A stretch of 64,000 nucleotides of DNA from Bacteroidales bacterium 52_46 (GCA_001915385.1 MNQK01000030.1:45225-109224), one strand, 5' to 3'. Positions 1 through 8,826 are shown, numbered from the stretch's first letter. The notes: generated by a model from the sequence alone, not told the origin. Made by a program: numbers and translations.

Positions 1-419
1 TCGGACTGATTGCCCAAAAGTTCTTTGAGATGCTTCTTGACCGGCTCGGCATCGCTGAGCATACCGACACCGATACCGTCGCCGTCGGCAGTCACTGCCA
101 CCATTATGGCATCGAGCTTTATTCCCTCGGTATAAGCGAGATATGAATTAACGACATTGAGAGCGGCGGCTCCGGCCTGCTGCTTGATGACGTCGCTGTA
201 TTTCTGCGAGAGTACGATTTTTCCGTTGTCGACGGTGCAACCTGCATTTTCAATTATCTGCTGCGGGTTGATTTTGACCACCATAAATGCCGATGCGGGA
301 ATATTCTCCACCAGTTTGTCGCCACTGCCGCTCTTACTGCAGGAAGTGAGCATACAAGCGACCAATGCCAATGACATCAGTCCGCCAAGCGCCCTTAGCG
401 CGAGCTTTTTCAATTTCAT
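1..419 (-). CDS. Lipoprotein, DUF4836-like, C-terminus cut off by window edge
   Basis: Reading the minus strand from the ATG at 419 gives an open frame running off the window start (about 139 residues). It opens with a basic, hydrophobic signal segment (MKLKKLALRALGG, then LMSLALVAC and MLTSC). Two cysteines could be the lipobox; LTSC followed by S-K-S-G-S-G fits best, giving a lipid-anchored protein exported to the cell envelope. The next stretch (NIPASAFMVVKINPQQII) resembles the start of DUF4836 Bacteroidetes lipoproteins, in which a protein of unknown function begins with a 'vVkIn' strand; this family assignment is from memory and tentative. It is divergent from the aminotransferase gene across a 325-bp spacer. 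Confidence 0.7.
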   Translation of the reverse strand, partial: MKLKKLALRALGGLMSLALVACMLTSCSKSGSGDKLVENIPASAFMVVKINPQQIIENAGCTVDNGKIVLSQKYSDVIKQQAGAAALNVVNSYLAYTEGIKLDAIMVAVTADGDGIGVGMLSDAEPVKKHLKELLGNQS

Positions 420-693
420 AAATGTTTATTATTGGTTATTAAACGATTAGCTTGTCACAACGATGCGGATTGCAATGCAAGCACATAATATAGACGCGCG
501 ATGCGCCAAAATGTTACATCTTACGGCCGACAACCGCACTTTATCCAACGGTATCAATCGATACCATCTCTCCACAAAGATACTCATTTTCACACAAATC
601 GGCTCTGCAATATCCACATCTTTATATTTATTTCACATTTAAAGCATCCAAACAACGCGTTCTGCCGCCTGATTTCTAACTTAAATCACTCTT
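420..693. other. Divergent intergenic spacer, no gene seen
   Basis: Spacer between the minus-strand lipoprotein and the plus-strand aminotransferase. Short open frames here have no recognisable product and atypical codon use. The only clear signal is the promoter at its right edge, listed separately. Confidence 0.6.
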
Positions 694-727
694 TTTGCTC
701 TTGTTTAAAAGAAAAATGCTATCTTTG
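694..727 (+). promoter_or_regulatory. Bacteroidales-type promoter of the aminotransferase-tyrS unit
   Basis: TTTG at 694-697 and TATCTTTG at 720-727 are separated by 22 bp. This matches the known Bacteroides -33 (TTTG) and -7 (TAnnTTTG) boxes, with a spacer at the long end of normal. Transcription would start about 10-15 nt before the ATG at 745. Confidence 0.6.
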
Positions 728-744
728 CCGAAAATTTTATACTT

Positions 745-1938
745 ATGACACATATCTCCGAGCTTATACAATCGCTCTCCCCCTCGGCCACTCTGGCAAT
801 GTCGCAAAAGAGCAACGAACTCAAGGCACAAGGCGTCGACGTAATCAATCTCTCGGTCGGCGAACCCGATTTCAACACCCCCGAGCATATCAAGGAGGCT
901 GCCAAACGCGCCATCGACGAGAATTTCACGTTCTATACGCCCGTGCCGGGCTATATGTCGCTGCGCAAGGCCGTATCCCGAAAGCTCAAAGAGGAGAACG
1001 GCGTTGATTTCGCGCCCGAACAGATTGTAGTGTCAAACGGTGCGAAGCAGGCTCTGTGCAACGTGATACTCGCCTCAATCAATCCGGGCGACGAGGTGCT
1101 CATCCCTACGCCGGCATGGGTGTCGTATGTGGAGATGGTGAAACTCGCCCGCGGCACAAATGTGCTCGTGCCCACCACCTTAGAGGATAATTTCAAAATC
1201 ACGCCCGAGCGCCTCGAGGCCGCCATCACTCCCCGCACGCGCATGGTGCTCCTCTGCTCGCCGTCCAACCCTACCGGTTCGGTATACTCGCGTGAAGAGC
1301 TTCAGGCACTTGTCGACGTCATCGCCAGATACCCCGACATCATAGTCCTCTCCGACGAGATATACGAGCATATCAATTTCACCGGTTCGTTCACATCGCT
1401 GGCATCGTTCCCAGAAATAGCCGACCGCGTGGTAATAATCAACGGTGTGTCAAAGGCTTACGCCATGACCGGATGGCGCATCGGCTACTGTGCCGCTCCG
1501 CTGTGGCTCGCCAAGGCTGTCAACAAGTTGCAAAGCCAGTACACATCGGGGTGTTCGTCAATAGCCCAGAAAGCTGCCGAAGCCGCCTACGACGGCCCGC
1601 AGGACTGCGTGCACGAGATGTGTGAGGCGTTCCGCCGCCGTCGCGACCTCGTGGTCGAGCTGGCGCGACAGATTCCCGGCCTCGAATGCAACGAGCCGCA
1701 GGGCGCGTTCTATCTTTTCCCGCGCGTAACGTCGTTCCTCGGCAAATCGGACGGCGAACAGACCGTCAACACGTCGGGCGAACTCGCGCTCTACCTCCTC
1801 GACAAAGCGCATGTGGCCACGGTCGACGGAGCCGCATTCTGCCTCGACGGATATATCCGCCTGAGCTATGCCACTTCCGACGACAATATCCGCGAAGCAA
1901 TGCGCCGCATAGCCGACGCGCTCGCCAAACTGAAATAA
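745..1938 (+). CDS. aspC: Pyridoxal-phosphate class I/II aminotransferase (aspartate aminotransferase type)
   Basis: Cytosolic fold-type I PLP enzyme of 397 residues, the usual length for the Ib subgroup of aspartate aminotransferases, which exchange the amino group between aspartate and 2-oxoglutarate. Visible motifs: SVGEPDF (37-43) at the substrate entrance, SNPTG (174-178), DEIY (204-207) contacting the cofactor ring, and the Schiff-base lysine K237 in VSKAYAMTGWRIGY. A late arginine in GYIRLSYA fits the carboxylate-binding residue. It follows a consensus promoter closely and lies 34 bp before tyrS, so the two are probably co-transcribed. The substrate cannot be proven from sequence; other alpha-aminotransferases share these motifs. 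Confidence 0.93.
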   Translation: MTHISELIQSLSPSATLAMSQKSNELKAQGVDVINLSVGEPDFNTPEHIKEAAKRAIDENFTFYTPVPGYMSLRKAVSRKLKEENGVDFAPEQIVVSNGAKQALCNVILASINPGDEVLIPTPAWVSYVEMVKLARGTNVLVPTTLEDNFKITPERLEAAITPRTRMVLLCSPSNPTGSVYSREELQALVDVIARYPDIIVLSDEIYEHINFTGSFTSLASFPEIADRVVIINGVSKAYAMTGWRIGYCAAPLWLAKAVNKLQSQYTSGCSSIAQKAAEAAYDGPQDCVHEMCEAFRRRRDLVVELARQIPGLECNEPQGAFYLFPRVTSFLGKSDGEQTVNTSGELALYLLDKAHVATVDGAAFCLDGYIRLSYATSDDNIREAMRRIADALAKLK

Positions 1939-1972
1939 CCGTTAACCTACATAATATCAATTCACTACTTAG

Positions 1973-3268
1973 ATGGATTTCATACAGGAACTCACCTGGC
2001 GCGGTATGATTCACTCCGTGACTCCCGGCGCCGACGAACAACTCAAAAAAGGCATGACTACGGCCTATTTGGGCATCGACCCGACGGCCGACTCTCTACA
2101 TATAGGCCACCTCGTGGGCGTGATGATGCTCAAGCATTTCCAGCGCGCCGGCCACCGTCCCATCGCCCTCATAGGCGGCGCGACAGGCATGATAGGCGAC
2201 CCCTCGATGAAAAGCCAGGAGCGCAAGCTCATCGACGAGGAGACTCTGCGCCACAACCAGGAGGCCATCAAACGCCAGCTCGCGAAATTCCTCGACTTCG
2301 ACTCCGACGCTCCCAATGCGGCCGTGCTTGTCAACAACTACGACTGGATGAAAAACTTCTCGTTCCTCGAGTTCATCCGCGACATCGGCAAGCATATCAC
2401 AGTCAACTACATGATGTCCAAGGACTCGGTCAAGAAACGTCTTTCGGGCGAGTCGCGCGAAGGCATGTCGTTCACCGAATTCTCCTACCAGCTTCTCCAG
2501 GGTTATGACTTCCTCCATCTCTACGAAGACATGGGATGCCGCCTGCAGCTCGGAGGCTCCGACCAGTGGGGCAACATGACCACCGGAACCGAACTCATAC
2601 GCCGCATCAAGGGCGCTGACGACGCATTCGCCCTCACCTGCCCCCTCATCACCAAGGCCGACGGCGGCAAATTCGGCAAGACGGAGAGCGGCAACGTATG
2701 GCTCGACCCGCGCTACACGTCACCCTACAAGTTCTACCAGTTCTGGCTCAACGTATCCGACGCCGATGCCGAGAAATACATCAAGATTTTCACCGCCCTT
2801 CCCAAAGAGGAAATCGACGACCTCGTGGCACAGCAGGCCGCCGACCCGGGCCAGCGTCCGCTGCAGAAACGTCTCGCAAAGGAAATCACCACGATGGTGC
2901 ACAGCGCCGAAGACTACGAGGCGGCAGTAGAGGCATCACAGATACTCTTCTCCAACAAAGCGTCGGAGACACTGCGCAAAATCGACGAGGACACGCTCTT
3001 GGCCGTATTCGAAGGCGTTCCGCAGTTTGAAATCTCGGCCGACGACCTCAACGGCGAAACCAAAATAGCCGACCTTCTCACCGAGAAAGCCGCCGTATTC
3101 CCCTCGAAAGCCGAGCTCCGCAAACTCGCCCAGCAGGGCGGATTCTCCATCAACAAAGAGAAAGTGAGCGACGTCTACGCCCCCGCAACCGCCGACCTAC
3201 TCCTCAACAACAAATACATCCTCATCCAGAAAGGCAAGAAAAACTACTTCCTCCTCCGCGTGAAATAA
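1973..3268 (+). CDS. tyrS: Tyrosine--tRNA ligase
   Basis: Class I aminoacyl-tRNA synthetase of 431 residues that charges tRNA-Tyr in the cytosol. The HIGH signature is exact (HIGH at 43-46, in SLHIGHLVG) and the KMSKS loop has the bacterial TyrRS form KFGKT (233-237). GGSDQWGN (194-201) is the typical tyrosine/ATP-binding strand. The C-terminal ~90 residues (GGFSINKEKVSD and onward) form the S4-like RNA-binding domain. The end of the gene carries a 20-bp tandem duplication that leaves the stop codon intact. Confidence 0.97.
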   Translation: MDFIQELTWRGMIHSVTPGADEQLKKGMTTAYLGIDPTADSLHIGHLVGVMMLKHFQRAGHRPIALIGGATGMIGDPSMKSQERKLIDEETLRHNQEAIKRQLAKFLDFDSDAPNAAVLVNNYDWMKNFSFLEFIRDIGKHITVNYMMSKDSVKKRLSGESREGMSFTEFSYQLLQGYDFLHLYEDMGCRLQLGGSDQWGNMTTGTELIRRIKGADDAFALTCPLITKADGGKFGKTESGNVWLDPRYTSPYKFYQFWLNVSDADAEKYIKIFTALPKEEIDDLVAQQAADPGQRPLQKRLAKEITTMVHSAEDYEAAVEASQILFSNKASETLRKIDEDTLLAVFEGVPQFEISADDLNGETKIADLLTEKAAVFPSKAELRKLAQQGGFSINKEKVSDVYAPATADLLLNNKYILIQKGKKNYFLLRVK

Positions 3269-3289
3269 CCCTCCTCCGCGTGAAATAAC
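3251..3289 (+). repeat. 20-bp tandem duplication across the tyrS stop codon
   Basis: The 19-mer CTCCTCCGCGTGAAATAAC occurs at 3251-3269 and again at 3271-3289, a period of 20 bp. The first copy encodes the last residues and stop of tyrS; the second lies downstream. This looks like a recent replication-slippage duplication. Confidence 0.9.
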
Positions 3290-3307
3290 AAGGAAAAGTA
3301 CCACCAC

Positions 3308-3367
3308 AAAAAAACGCCGGCAACGGAGACCGCGAACAAACATCGCGCACCCCATTGCCGGCATTTT
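3308..3367 (+). terminator. Rho-independent terminator after tyrS
   Basis: GCCGGCAA (3315-3322) pairs perfectly with TTGCCGGC (3355-3362). The stem is flanked by an A-run on the left and ATTTTT on the right, so it could stop transcription from either side. The long loop holds a smaller CGCG/CGCG hairpin. It separates the housekeeping unit from the polysaccharide locus. Confidence 0.8.
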
Positions 3368-3418
3368 TACACCCCAGAGAGCGAATAAGCGAATTTAGGC
3401 GTAATTGCAAGACGCAAA

Positions 3419-3450
3419 TTTGGAAATTAGCATCATTTTTCCTAACTTTG
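3419..3450 (+). promoter_or_regulatory. Consensus promoter of the polysaccharide locus
   Basis: TTTG (3419-3422) and TAACTTTG (3443-3450) with exactly 20 bp between them match the Bacteroides vegetative promoter consensus. No flanking inverted repeats were found, so it does not look like the invertible promoters of B. fragilis capsule loci. Transcription should start near 3455-3460. Confidence 0.75.
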
Positions 3451-3704
3451 CGCCGCATTAGCACTGCTTAAACGGGCTTGATTATCAACTACAAACTACA
3501 TCTGACCGATTGGCTATAAAACACGCAGCTGACTGGTATGAAATAAAAACCATCAAAATTTCGCAAGACTTTGCAGTCGAGAAAAAGCCCCTAACTTTTG
3601 GAACAAGCAAGTATAACCTATTGATTAGTACGCACATACTAATCCGATGGGGATAAAAAGATTTGCCATAGCCCAAAAATCGCCAATCATAGCAACATAC
3701 CGGA
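3451..3704 (+). promoter_or_regulatory. Long 5' leader upstream of the upxY-like gene
   Basis: About 250 nt separate the promoter from the first start codon. The leader contains a perfect 7-bp hairpin, GATTAGT (3623-3629) with ACTAATC (3638-3644), around an 8-nt loop. In Bacteroides, UpxY proteins act on the leader of their own locus to prevent early termination, so this leader is the expected site of action; that role is inferred. The frame open at 3647-3880 overlaps the upxY-like gene in another frame and looks non-coding. Confidence 0.5.
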
Positions 3705-4355
3705 ATGGCGACGGAAAACTTACATTTCATCCCGCTGTACATACAAAATCCCGAGATTCGTACTGCCGACGGAGAAACCGCCGTATGGGTAGTCATGCGC
3801 TCAAAAAAAGAGAAAATCAGCATCTCCATACCGTCAGCAGGCACAGGACGTGCCATGACCGCGCGGTTATACGGCTATGAGCTCATACAGCAACGCGTGC
3901 ATGAATTCTTCATGCCGATGAAAGAAAGTGTCACGGTAAAATCCGGACGGCACATAAAGAAAGTATCACCTGCCATACCCGACATATTTTTCGTCAACGA
4001 CACCATAAGCAATATCGACGCGTTAGTCCGACAAAACATAGGTGTGGAATACCTCTACATAAAGGGAATGCCATATCGTCAGCCGGTCATAATCCGCGAC
4101 AGTGAAATGGAAAACTTCATAGCCGCAACCACTTCGAACCAGCGTGTCACATTCCGTACCGCAGGCGACGACAACCTCTCCCACGTCATAGGTCGCCGCG
4201 TCCGCATCCCCCATAACGACACCGTGATAGAAGGCGAACTCCTGACCGTACGCGGCTCCCGCTACCGCCGTCTCCGTGTCCGCCTCCGCGACTGCCTCGT
4301 AGCCTACATAGACCTCACCCTCCCCCCCACCTCCATCATCGAGATACTGGACTAA
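3705..4355 (+). CDS. UpxY-family (NusG-like) transcription antiterminator
   Basis: A 216-residue protein matching the NusG/UpxY plan. The N-terminal NGN-like part starts at WVVMRSKKE (about residue 26); the middle has PAIPDIFFVN and the family-typical QPVIIRDSEMENFI; the C-terminal KOW-like barrel runs from IGRRVRI to VAYIDL. In Bacteroides, UpxY proteins let RNA polymerase read through long capsule operons by acting on the operon leader. First-gene position behind a consensus promoter and a long leader supports that role here. No UpxZ-like inhibitor gene follows, unlike B. fragilis loci: only 81 bp separate it from the next gene. Start taken at the ATG at 3705. Confidence 0.85.
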   Translation: MATENLHFIPLYIQNPEIRTADGETAVWVVMRSKKEKISISIPSAGTGRAMTARLYGYELIQQRVHEFFMPMKESVTVKSGRHIKKVSPAIPDIFFVNDTISNIDALVRQNIGVEYLYIKGMPYRQPVIIRDSEMENFIAATTSNQRVTFRTAGDDNLSHVIGRRVRIPHNDTVIEGELLTVRGSRYRRLRVRLRDCLVAYIDLTLPPTSIIEILD

Positions 4356-4436
4356 TTCATCATAACCCTCTACATAAGTTTTTTTATCACCTACGGCTTC
4401 CTTATTTAATTTGGCCGCAACTCTCACATACACTAT

Positions 4437-5873
4437 ATGCCAACTTCAAATATTGATTTTACAAAAGTTCAATTCGATTTCTTAGTATCGGCACTTCATC
4501 CCGGATTATTTGTATCTACAGATAACGTACTGCAATGGATGGAGGAACAGAACCAAATAGTTGAAAGCCACATAGAGCAAATACCGCTTAACCGTCTGAA
4601 AGGCTGGAAATACACCGATGACCGAATACGACATGACTCAGGAAAATTTTTCAGCATCGACGGCATAAGAATAAGTACAAATTACAGAGGAGAACAGACT
4701 TGGGACCAACCGATAATCAATCAGCCGGAAATAGGATTCCTTGGGTTTATCGTTAAGAAATTCAACGGAATATATCATTTTCTCGTCCAAGCAAAGATTG
4801 AACCGGGGAATCTTAATGTAGTACAATTGTCTCCAACACTCCAAGCTACCAGAAGTAATTATACCTGTGTTCATAAGGGGAAACGGCCTACATATCTTGA
4901 ATATTTCAATGGCGAAAAACCGGTCAGAATCCTACTTGACCAACTCCAGTCGGAGCAAGGAGCGCGCTTTCTGCAAAAACGAAACCGCAATATAATTGTT
5001 GAGGTTTCGGAAAATGAGGATATCGAGATTAAAGAAGGATTTCTATGGCTGTCACTTGGACAGATTAAAGAACTGATTTCGTATCCGAATGTCCTCAACA
5101 TGGACACGCGTACAGTGATTTCATGCATAACCTACGGAGGCTACAGCGAAGCGACTTTAAAATTGGTCAACACTCTGCTGAGCAGCCGAAGCGTTCATAG
5201 CGACGGTTATCTTTATTCAGTACTGAGCTGCGATAACCATCTGAATGACCTCAGACAAATAATACAATGGATTACAGGCCTTAAATTCAAATATGACCTT
5301 AGCGTGAAACCTATTGGCATTTCACAAATGAACAAATGGATTTATGACGGCAATACAATCCATCATCAGGATAATAAATACTTTGATGTCATCGGAGTAA
5401 ATGTGGCAATCGGTAACCGTGAAATCATATCATGGGATCAGCCAATGATACGTTCTGCACAGGAGGGTATCATGGGATTCCTGGTCAAAAAAATCAACGG
5501 AATTTACCATTTCCTTGTTCAGGGCAAACTTGAAGCGGGCAATTTTGACATCGTAGAGATGGCGCCGACAGTACAATGCCTTACAGGGAATTACCAAAAA
5601 GGGAAAAACGAATATACGATACCATATATCGAATATTTCATCAACCCTCCGGCTGATAAGGTCTGGTACAGCACATATCAAAGCGAGGAGGGGGGAAGAT
5701 TCTTCCATGAACAAAATCTCAATATAATAGTAGAAGTCGGCGACGACTTTCCAATAGAGGTTGACCCCAACTACTGCTGGATGACGTTAAATCAGATGAT
5801 GTCATTTGTCACCTACAACAATTACCTCAACATCGCCGCACGCAGTCTGCTATCATCAATCAAATTCAAATAA
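4437..5873 (+). CDS. NDP-hexose 2,3-dehydratase family protein
   Basis: 478 residues built of two similar halves (about 12-230 and 240-470), as in the hexose 2,3-dehydratase family (PF03559; TylX3/EvaA-like). Repeated blocks are visible: WDQPII, GFLGFIVKKFNGIYHF and SPTLQAT in the first half answer WDQPMI, GFLVKKINGIYHF and APTVQC in the second. Family members remove the C2 hydroxyl from NDP-4-keto-6-deoxyglucose, the first committed step to 2,6-dideoxysugars. The next two genes encode the matching reductases 6 bp away and overlapping, so this is a coherent cassette. The upstream 4-keto sugar would need RmlA/RmlB-type enzymes, which are not in this window. Confidence 0.85.
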   Translation: MPTSNIDFTKVQFDFLVSALHPGLFVSTDNVLQWMEEQNQIVESHIEQIPLNRLKGWKYTDDRIRHDSGKFFSIDGIRISTNYRGEQTWDQPIINQPEIGFLGFIVKKFNGIYHFLVQAKIEPGNLNVVQLSPTLQATRSNYTCVHKGKRPTYLEYFNGEKPVRILLDQLQSEQGARFLQKRNRNIIVEVSENEDIEIKEGFLWLSLGQIKELISYPNVLNMDTRTVISCITYGGYSEATLKLVNTLLSSRSVHSDGYLYSVLSCDNHLNDLRQIIQWITGLKFKYDLSVKPIGISQMNKWIYDGNTIHHQDNKYFDVIGVNVAIGNREIISWDQPMIRSAQEGIMGFLVKKINGIYHFLVQGKLEAGNFDIVEMAPTVQCLTGNYQKGKNEYTIPYIEYFINPPADKVWYSTYQSEEGGRFFHEQNLNIIVEVGDDFPIEVDPNYCWMTLNQMMSFVTYNNYLNIAARSLLSSIKFK

Positions 5874-5879
5874 CCGGAT

Positions 5880-6914
5880 ATGAAAATAGGCATAATCAGC
5901 CCTTCGGAAATAGCATTCAGGAGATTTCTTCCCGCGCTGAAAAAATTCGGGAAATTATCTTATGCAGGAGTTGCCGTACCATCAGACAAAGATTGGTTCG
6001 GCGACAAAGAACATGACAACTCGGATTTTGAAGCGATCCACTACAGGGAATATGAGAAAGCCATAGGATTCAAAGAAAATTATGGCGGCGAAATTTATGA
6101 AGGATATTCCACAATGATACATGACGATGAAATTGAGGCACTATATATACCACTTCCTCCGGCACTACATTTCAAATGGGCAAAGGAGGCGCTCAAAGCC
6201 GGGAAACATGTATTCATTGAAAAGCCGTCGACATGCAGTCTCGCTGATACGACCGAACTTGTCGAACTTGCCGCACAAAGGGGCCTGGCTCTCCACGAGA
6301 ACTATATGTTCATTTATCATGAGCAGATAAATGAAGTTGACAATATCATACAGTCCGGACAACTTGGCGCCGTCCGCAACTACCGTATAAATTTCGGATT
6401 TCCGATGCGCAGCCGGAATGATTTCAGGTATAACAAAGTGTTGGGCGGCGGTTCTCTTTTTGATGCCGGGGGATATACGTTGAAATATGCATGGCATCTT
6501 CTGGGGCCAACGGCACGAATCATAAGCGCACATCTTACGTATGCTGATGATTTTGACGTGGACATTTGCGGTTGTGCCACACTTGTCAACGACAAAGGCC
6601 ATGTAGCGCAGGTGGCTTTCGGCATGGACAACGACTATCGTTGCATCATTGATGCCTGGGGTTCAACCGGGTCTCTTACATCGGACAGAATTTTGACCGC
6701 ACCGGCAGGATTCGTCCCCAAATGCATAATCAAGAATAATCAGGAATACACCGACCACCAGCTTTCGCCCGATGATACTTTCATGAAAAGCATTGAAGTA
6801 TTTGAAAAATGTATCAATGACGAGAATTTCCGGCAGCATGAATACGGCGAAATCGTCACACAAGCTACATTGGTCAATGATTTTATCTCAAGGCTGAAGA
6901 ACAATGAAAAATAA
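5880..6914 (+). CDS. Gfo/Idh/MocA oxidoreductase, probable NDP-sugar C3-ketoreductase
   Basis: 344 residues. The N-terminal Rossmann strand is MKIGIISPS and the family signature EKPS occurs in VFIEKPST (about 113-120). The C-terminal alpha/beta domain has GGGSLFDAGGYTL, the usual Gfo/Idh/MocA substrate-site region. Enzymes such as KijD10 from this family reduce the unstable 3-keto product of NDP-hexose 2,3-dehydratases, and those two genes are typically neighbours. Here the spacing is 6 bp and the 3' end overlaps the next gene by 11 bp, which indicates translational coupling. The exact stereochemistry at C3 cannot be read from the sequence. Confidence 0.82.
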   Translation: MKIGIISPSEIAFRRFLPALKKFGKLSYAGVAVPSDKDWFGDKEHDNSDFEAIHYREYEKAIGFKENYGGEIYEGYSTMIHDDEIEALYIPLPPALHFKWAKEALKAGKHVFIEKPSTCSLADTTELVELAAQRGLALHENYMFIYHEQINEVDNIIQSGQLGAVRNYRINFGFPMRSRNDFRYNKVLGGGSLFDAGGYTLKYAWHLLGPTARIISAHLTYADDFDVDICGCATLVNDKGHVAQVAFGMDNDYRCIIDAWGSTGSLTSDRILTAPAGFVPKCIIKNNQEYTDHQLSPDDTFMKSIEVFEKCINDENFRQHEYGEIVTQATLVNDFISRLKNNEK

Positions 6915-7791
6915 ATCGTGCATAATAATTGGATCAGAAGGATACCTCGGCAAGCACATAGTGCATTACGCCGGACAATACGGTTTTGAAATTGCAGGCT
7001 GTCATGACATCTCACCACAAAGTGAAAATCCGGTCTATTCATCTATTAATATCACCGACAAAGAAAGCTTAGAAAAAATAAATGTTGATGTAGATTGCAT
7101 TTTCATGTTCTCTGGACTTACCGGGACTTATGCCGGTTTTGACAATTATGAAAAATATGTTGCAATCAACGAGACCGGTCTGCTCAACCTGCTCGACGTA
7201 ATGCGCAGGCGGCAAAGCAAAGCCCGCATTATATTCCCTTCGACACGTCTTGTATACAAAGGTGTTGACAAGCCGCTTAGAGAATGTGATGAAAAGGACC
7301 ACAAAACCATTTACGCCATCAACAAACTTGCCTGTGAGGCGTATCTGAAAGCCTATGCTAATTCGTTCGGCATACCGTTTACCGTATATCGGATTTGCGT
7401 TCCATACGGCAATGAAATTTCGGGAGACTATTCCTTCGGAACAATCGGGTTCTTTTTAAAGAACGCCAAGTCAGGCAATCCGATTACCTTATACGGCGGC
7501 GGAATCCAAAAGCGGACCTTTACGCATGTGGCTGACATATGCCGTCAAATCCTCCTGACTGCGCCATTACCGCAATCAAAAAATGAGATTTACAATATTG
7601 GCGGAGAAACATTCTCATTGCGCGAAGCCGCTGAGATTGTCAACCGTCGCTGCGGAGTTGAGATTAAAGGCGTAGAATGGCCTGAAAAAGACCTCCTCAT
7701 AGAGTCAGGAGATACATACTTCGATGACAGCAAAATCAGCAATCTGATTGATTGCACTATAACCAAATCACTAAAAGAAATAGAGTTTTAG
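6904..7791 (+). CDS. Extended SDR NAD-dependent epimerase/dehydratase, probable NDP-sugar 4-ketoreductase
   Basis: 295 residues with the NAD-binding motif GSEGYLG near the N-terminus and the catalytic YAINK (Y-x3-K) with an upstream FPSTR segment. Such proteins reduce or epimerise nucleotide sugars. In a 2,6-dideoxysugar cassette the last step is reduction of the C4 keto group (as in TylC-type reductases). Its overlap with the 3-ketoreductase gene and the two upstream enzymes support that role, which remains an inference. The product would be an NDP-2,6-dideoxyhexose used by a transferase of this locus. Confidence 0.78.
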   Translation: MKNKSCIIIGSEGYLGKHIVHYAGQYGFEIAGCHDISPQSENPVYSSINITDKESLEKINVDVDCIFMFSGLTGTYAGFDNYEKYVAINETGLLNLLDVMRRRQSKARIIFPSTRLVYKGVDKPLRECDEKDHKTIYAINKLACEAYLKAYANSFGIPFTVYRICVPYGNEISGDYSFGTIGFFLKNAKSGNPITLYGGGIQKRTFTHVADICRQILLTAPLPQSKNEIYNIGGETFSLREAAEIVNRRCGVEIKGVEWPEKDLLIESGDTYFDDSKISNLIDCTITKSLKEIEF

Positions 7792-7800
7792 CCCTATCGA

Positions 7801-8826
7801 ATGATGGAGACTGTTCATATAGCATTATCTTCGGATGAAAATTATGTAATCGGCCTTACCGTCACAGCCGGCAGTATCGCCTACCATGCATCAAGAGATG
7901 TAAAATTAATGATGCATATTCTTGACGGGGGAATCAAAGATGACACATTCGCCCAAATGGCGGATAAAATACACAAATTGCACCCCCATGTCGAATTCCA
8001 CAGAATTTCGGTAGACGAAAATCTCTTCCGAAACTATCCGGTATGGTCAGGCAACAAAATGACCTACGCACGCCTGCTATTGGCCGATGCCCTCCCTGAT
8101 GTATCCCATATAATATATTCCGATACCGATTTTCTATGGCTAATCGATATAGCAGAATTATGGCAGCAACGCTCTGATGATGTAATATTTATGAGCACAT
8201 TAGATTTTCCAACGACTATAGCATCAGAGGAGAAATGGGCAAAAAGCCACAATCTACCATTTGACCGGAATAACTATTTTTGCGCAGGATTATCGTTCTA
8301 CAATCTTAACAAATTCCGTCAGGAAAAGATAATCAACCAAGTATCTGAATTTCTATGCTCTCATCCCGATGTAATTCTTGCTGATCAAAGTGCGCTTAAC
8401 CATGTATTAATAAATAGAGTTCAATTACTTCCACAACTATGGCAAACATACTCAATTACTTTAACTCCAGAAAATATTCTTCAACCAATTGCTATCCATT
8501 ATGCAGGAGACATCCCTTGGAATAGAGCAAAATCACTGACACTTCCAATTTCAGACAGCACTTTGTTGTGGTATGCCATGCTTGATTACATCAACGGTGT
8601 TGAATCAGGATCGTCAATAAAACAAGATCTTAGTCGTTGGCAACGGATATATAAATATTCACTGAATTTTATTTATAACCACTCGTTAAGTATGGCACTA
8701 TTTTCTATATTTCTCAAAGCAATAGGCCGCGGCAAATACTCTTCTAGCTTTAAACGACTCTCCTCCAAACTCAACCTATCAAGGTCTGGAATCCAGCAAC
8801 GCATATTAGTTAAAAACGCATATTAG
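7801..8826 (+). CDS. Family 8 glycosyltransferase, copy 1 of tandem pair
   Basis: 341 residues. It begins HIALSSDENYVIGL, the GT8 (LgtC-like) nucleotide-sugar strand, and has the metal-binding DTD (108-110, YSDTDFLW) with HYAGDIPW later, the usual GT8 C-terminal metal/phosphate site. GT8 enzymes are retaining transferases, often adding galactose or glucose on the cytosolic face. The start may be the first or second of two adjacent ATGs; the paralogue supports the second. The N-terminal ~125 residues are nearly identical to the next gene, while the C-terminal half differs. The extreme C-terminus is altered by a 17-bp tandem duplication. Confidence 0.88.
   Translation: MMETVHIALSSDENYVIGLTVTAGSIAYHASRDVKLMMHILDGGIKDDTFAQMADKIHKLHPHVEFHRISVDENLFRNYPVWSGNKMTYARLLLADALPDVSHIIYSDTDFLWLIDIAELWQQRSDDVIFMSTLDFPTTIASEEKWAKSHNLPFDRNNYFCAGLSFYNLNKFRQEKIINQVSEFLCSHPDVILADQSALNHVLINRVQLLPQLWQTYSITLTPENILQPIAIHYAGDIPWNRAKSLTLPISDSTLLWYAMLDYINGVESGSSIKQDLSRWQRIYKYSLNFIYNHSLSMALFSIFLKAIGRGKYSSSFKRLSSKLNLSRSGIQQRILVKNAY

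Noticed and set aside
501..1007. 168-codon open frame overlapping the aminotransferase start
   Set aside because: It crosses the promoter and then runs in a wrong frame through the aminotransferase gene.
3419..3450. Invertible capsule promoter
   Set aside because: No inverted repeats were found on either side of the promoter and no invertase gene is present in the window.
4356..4436. upxZ gene after upxY
   Set aside because: Only 81 bp separate the genes; there is no room for an UpxZ-size protein.
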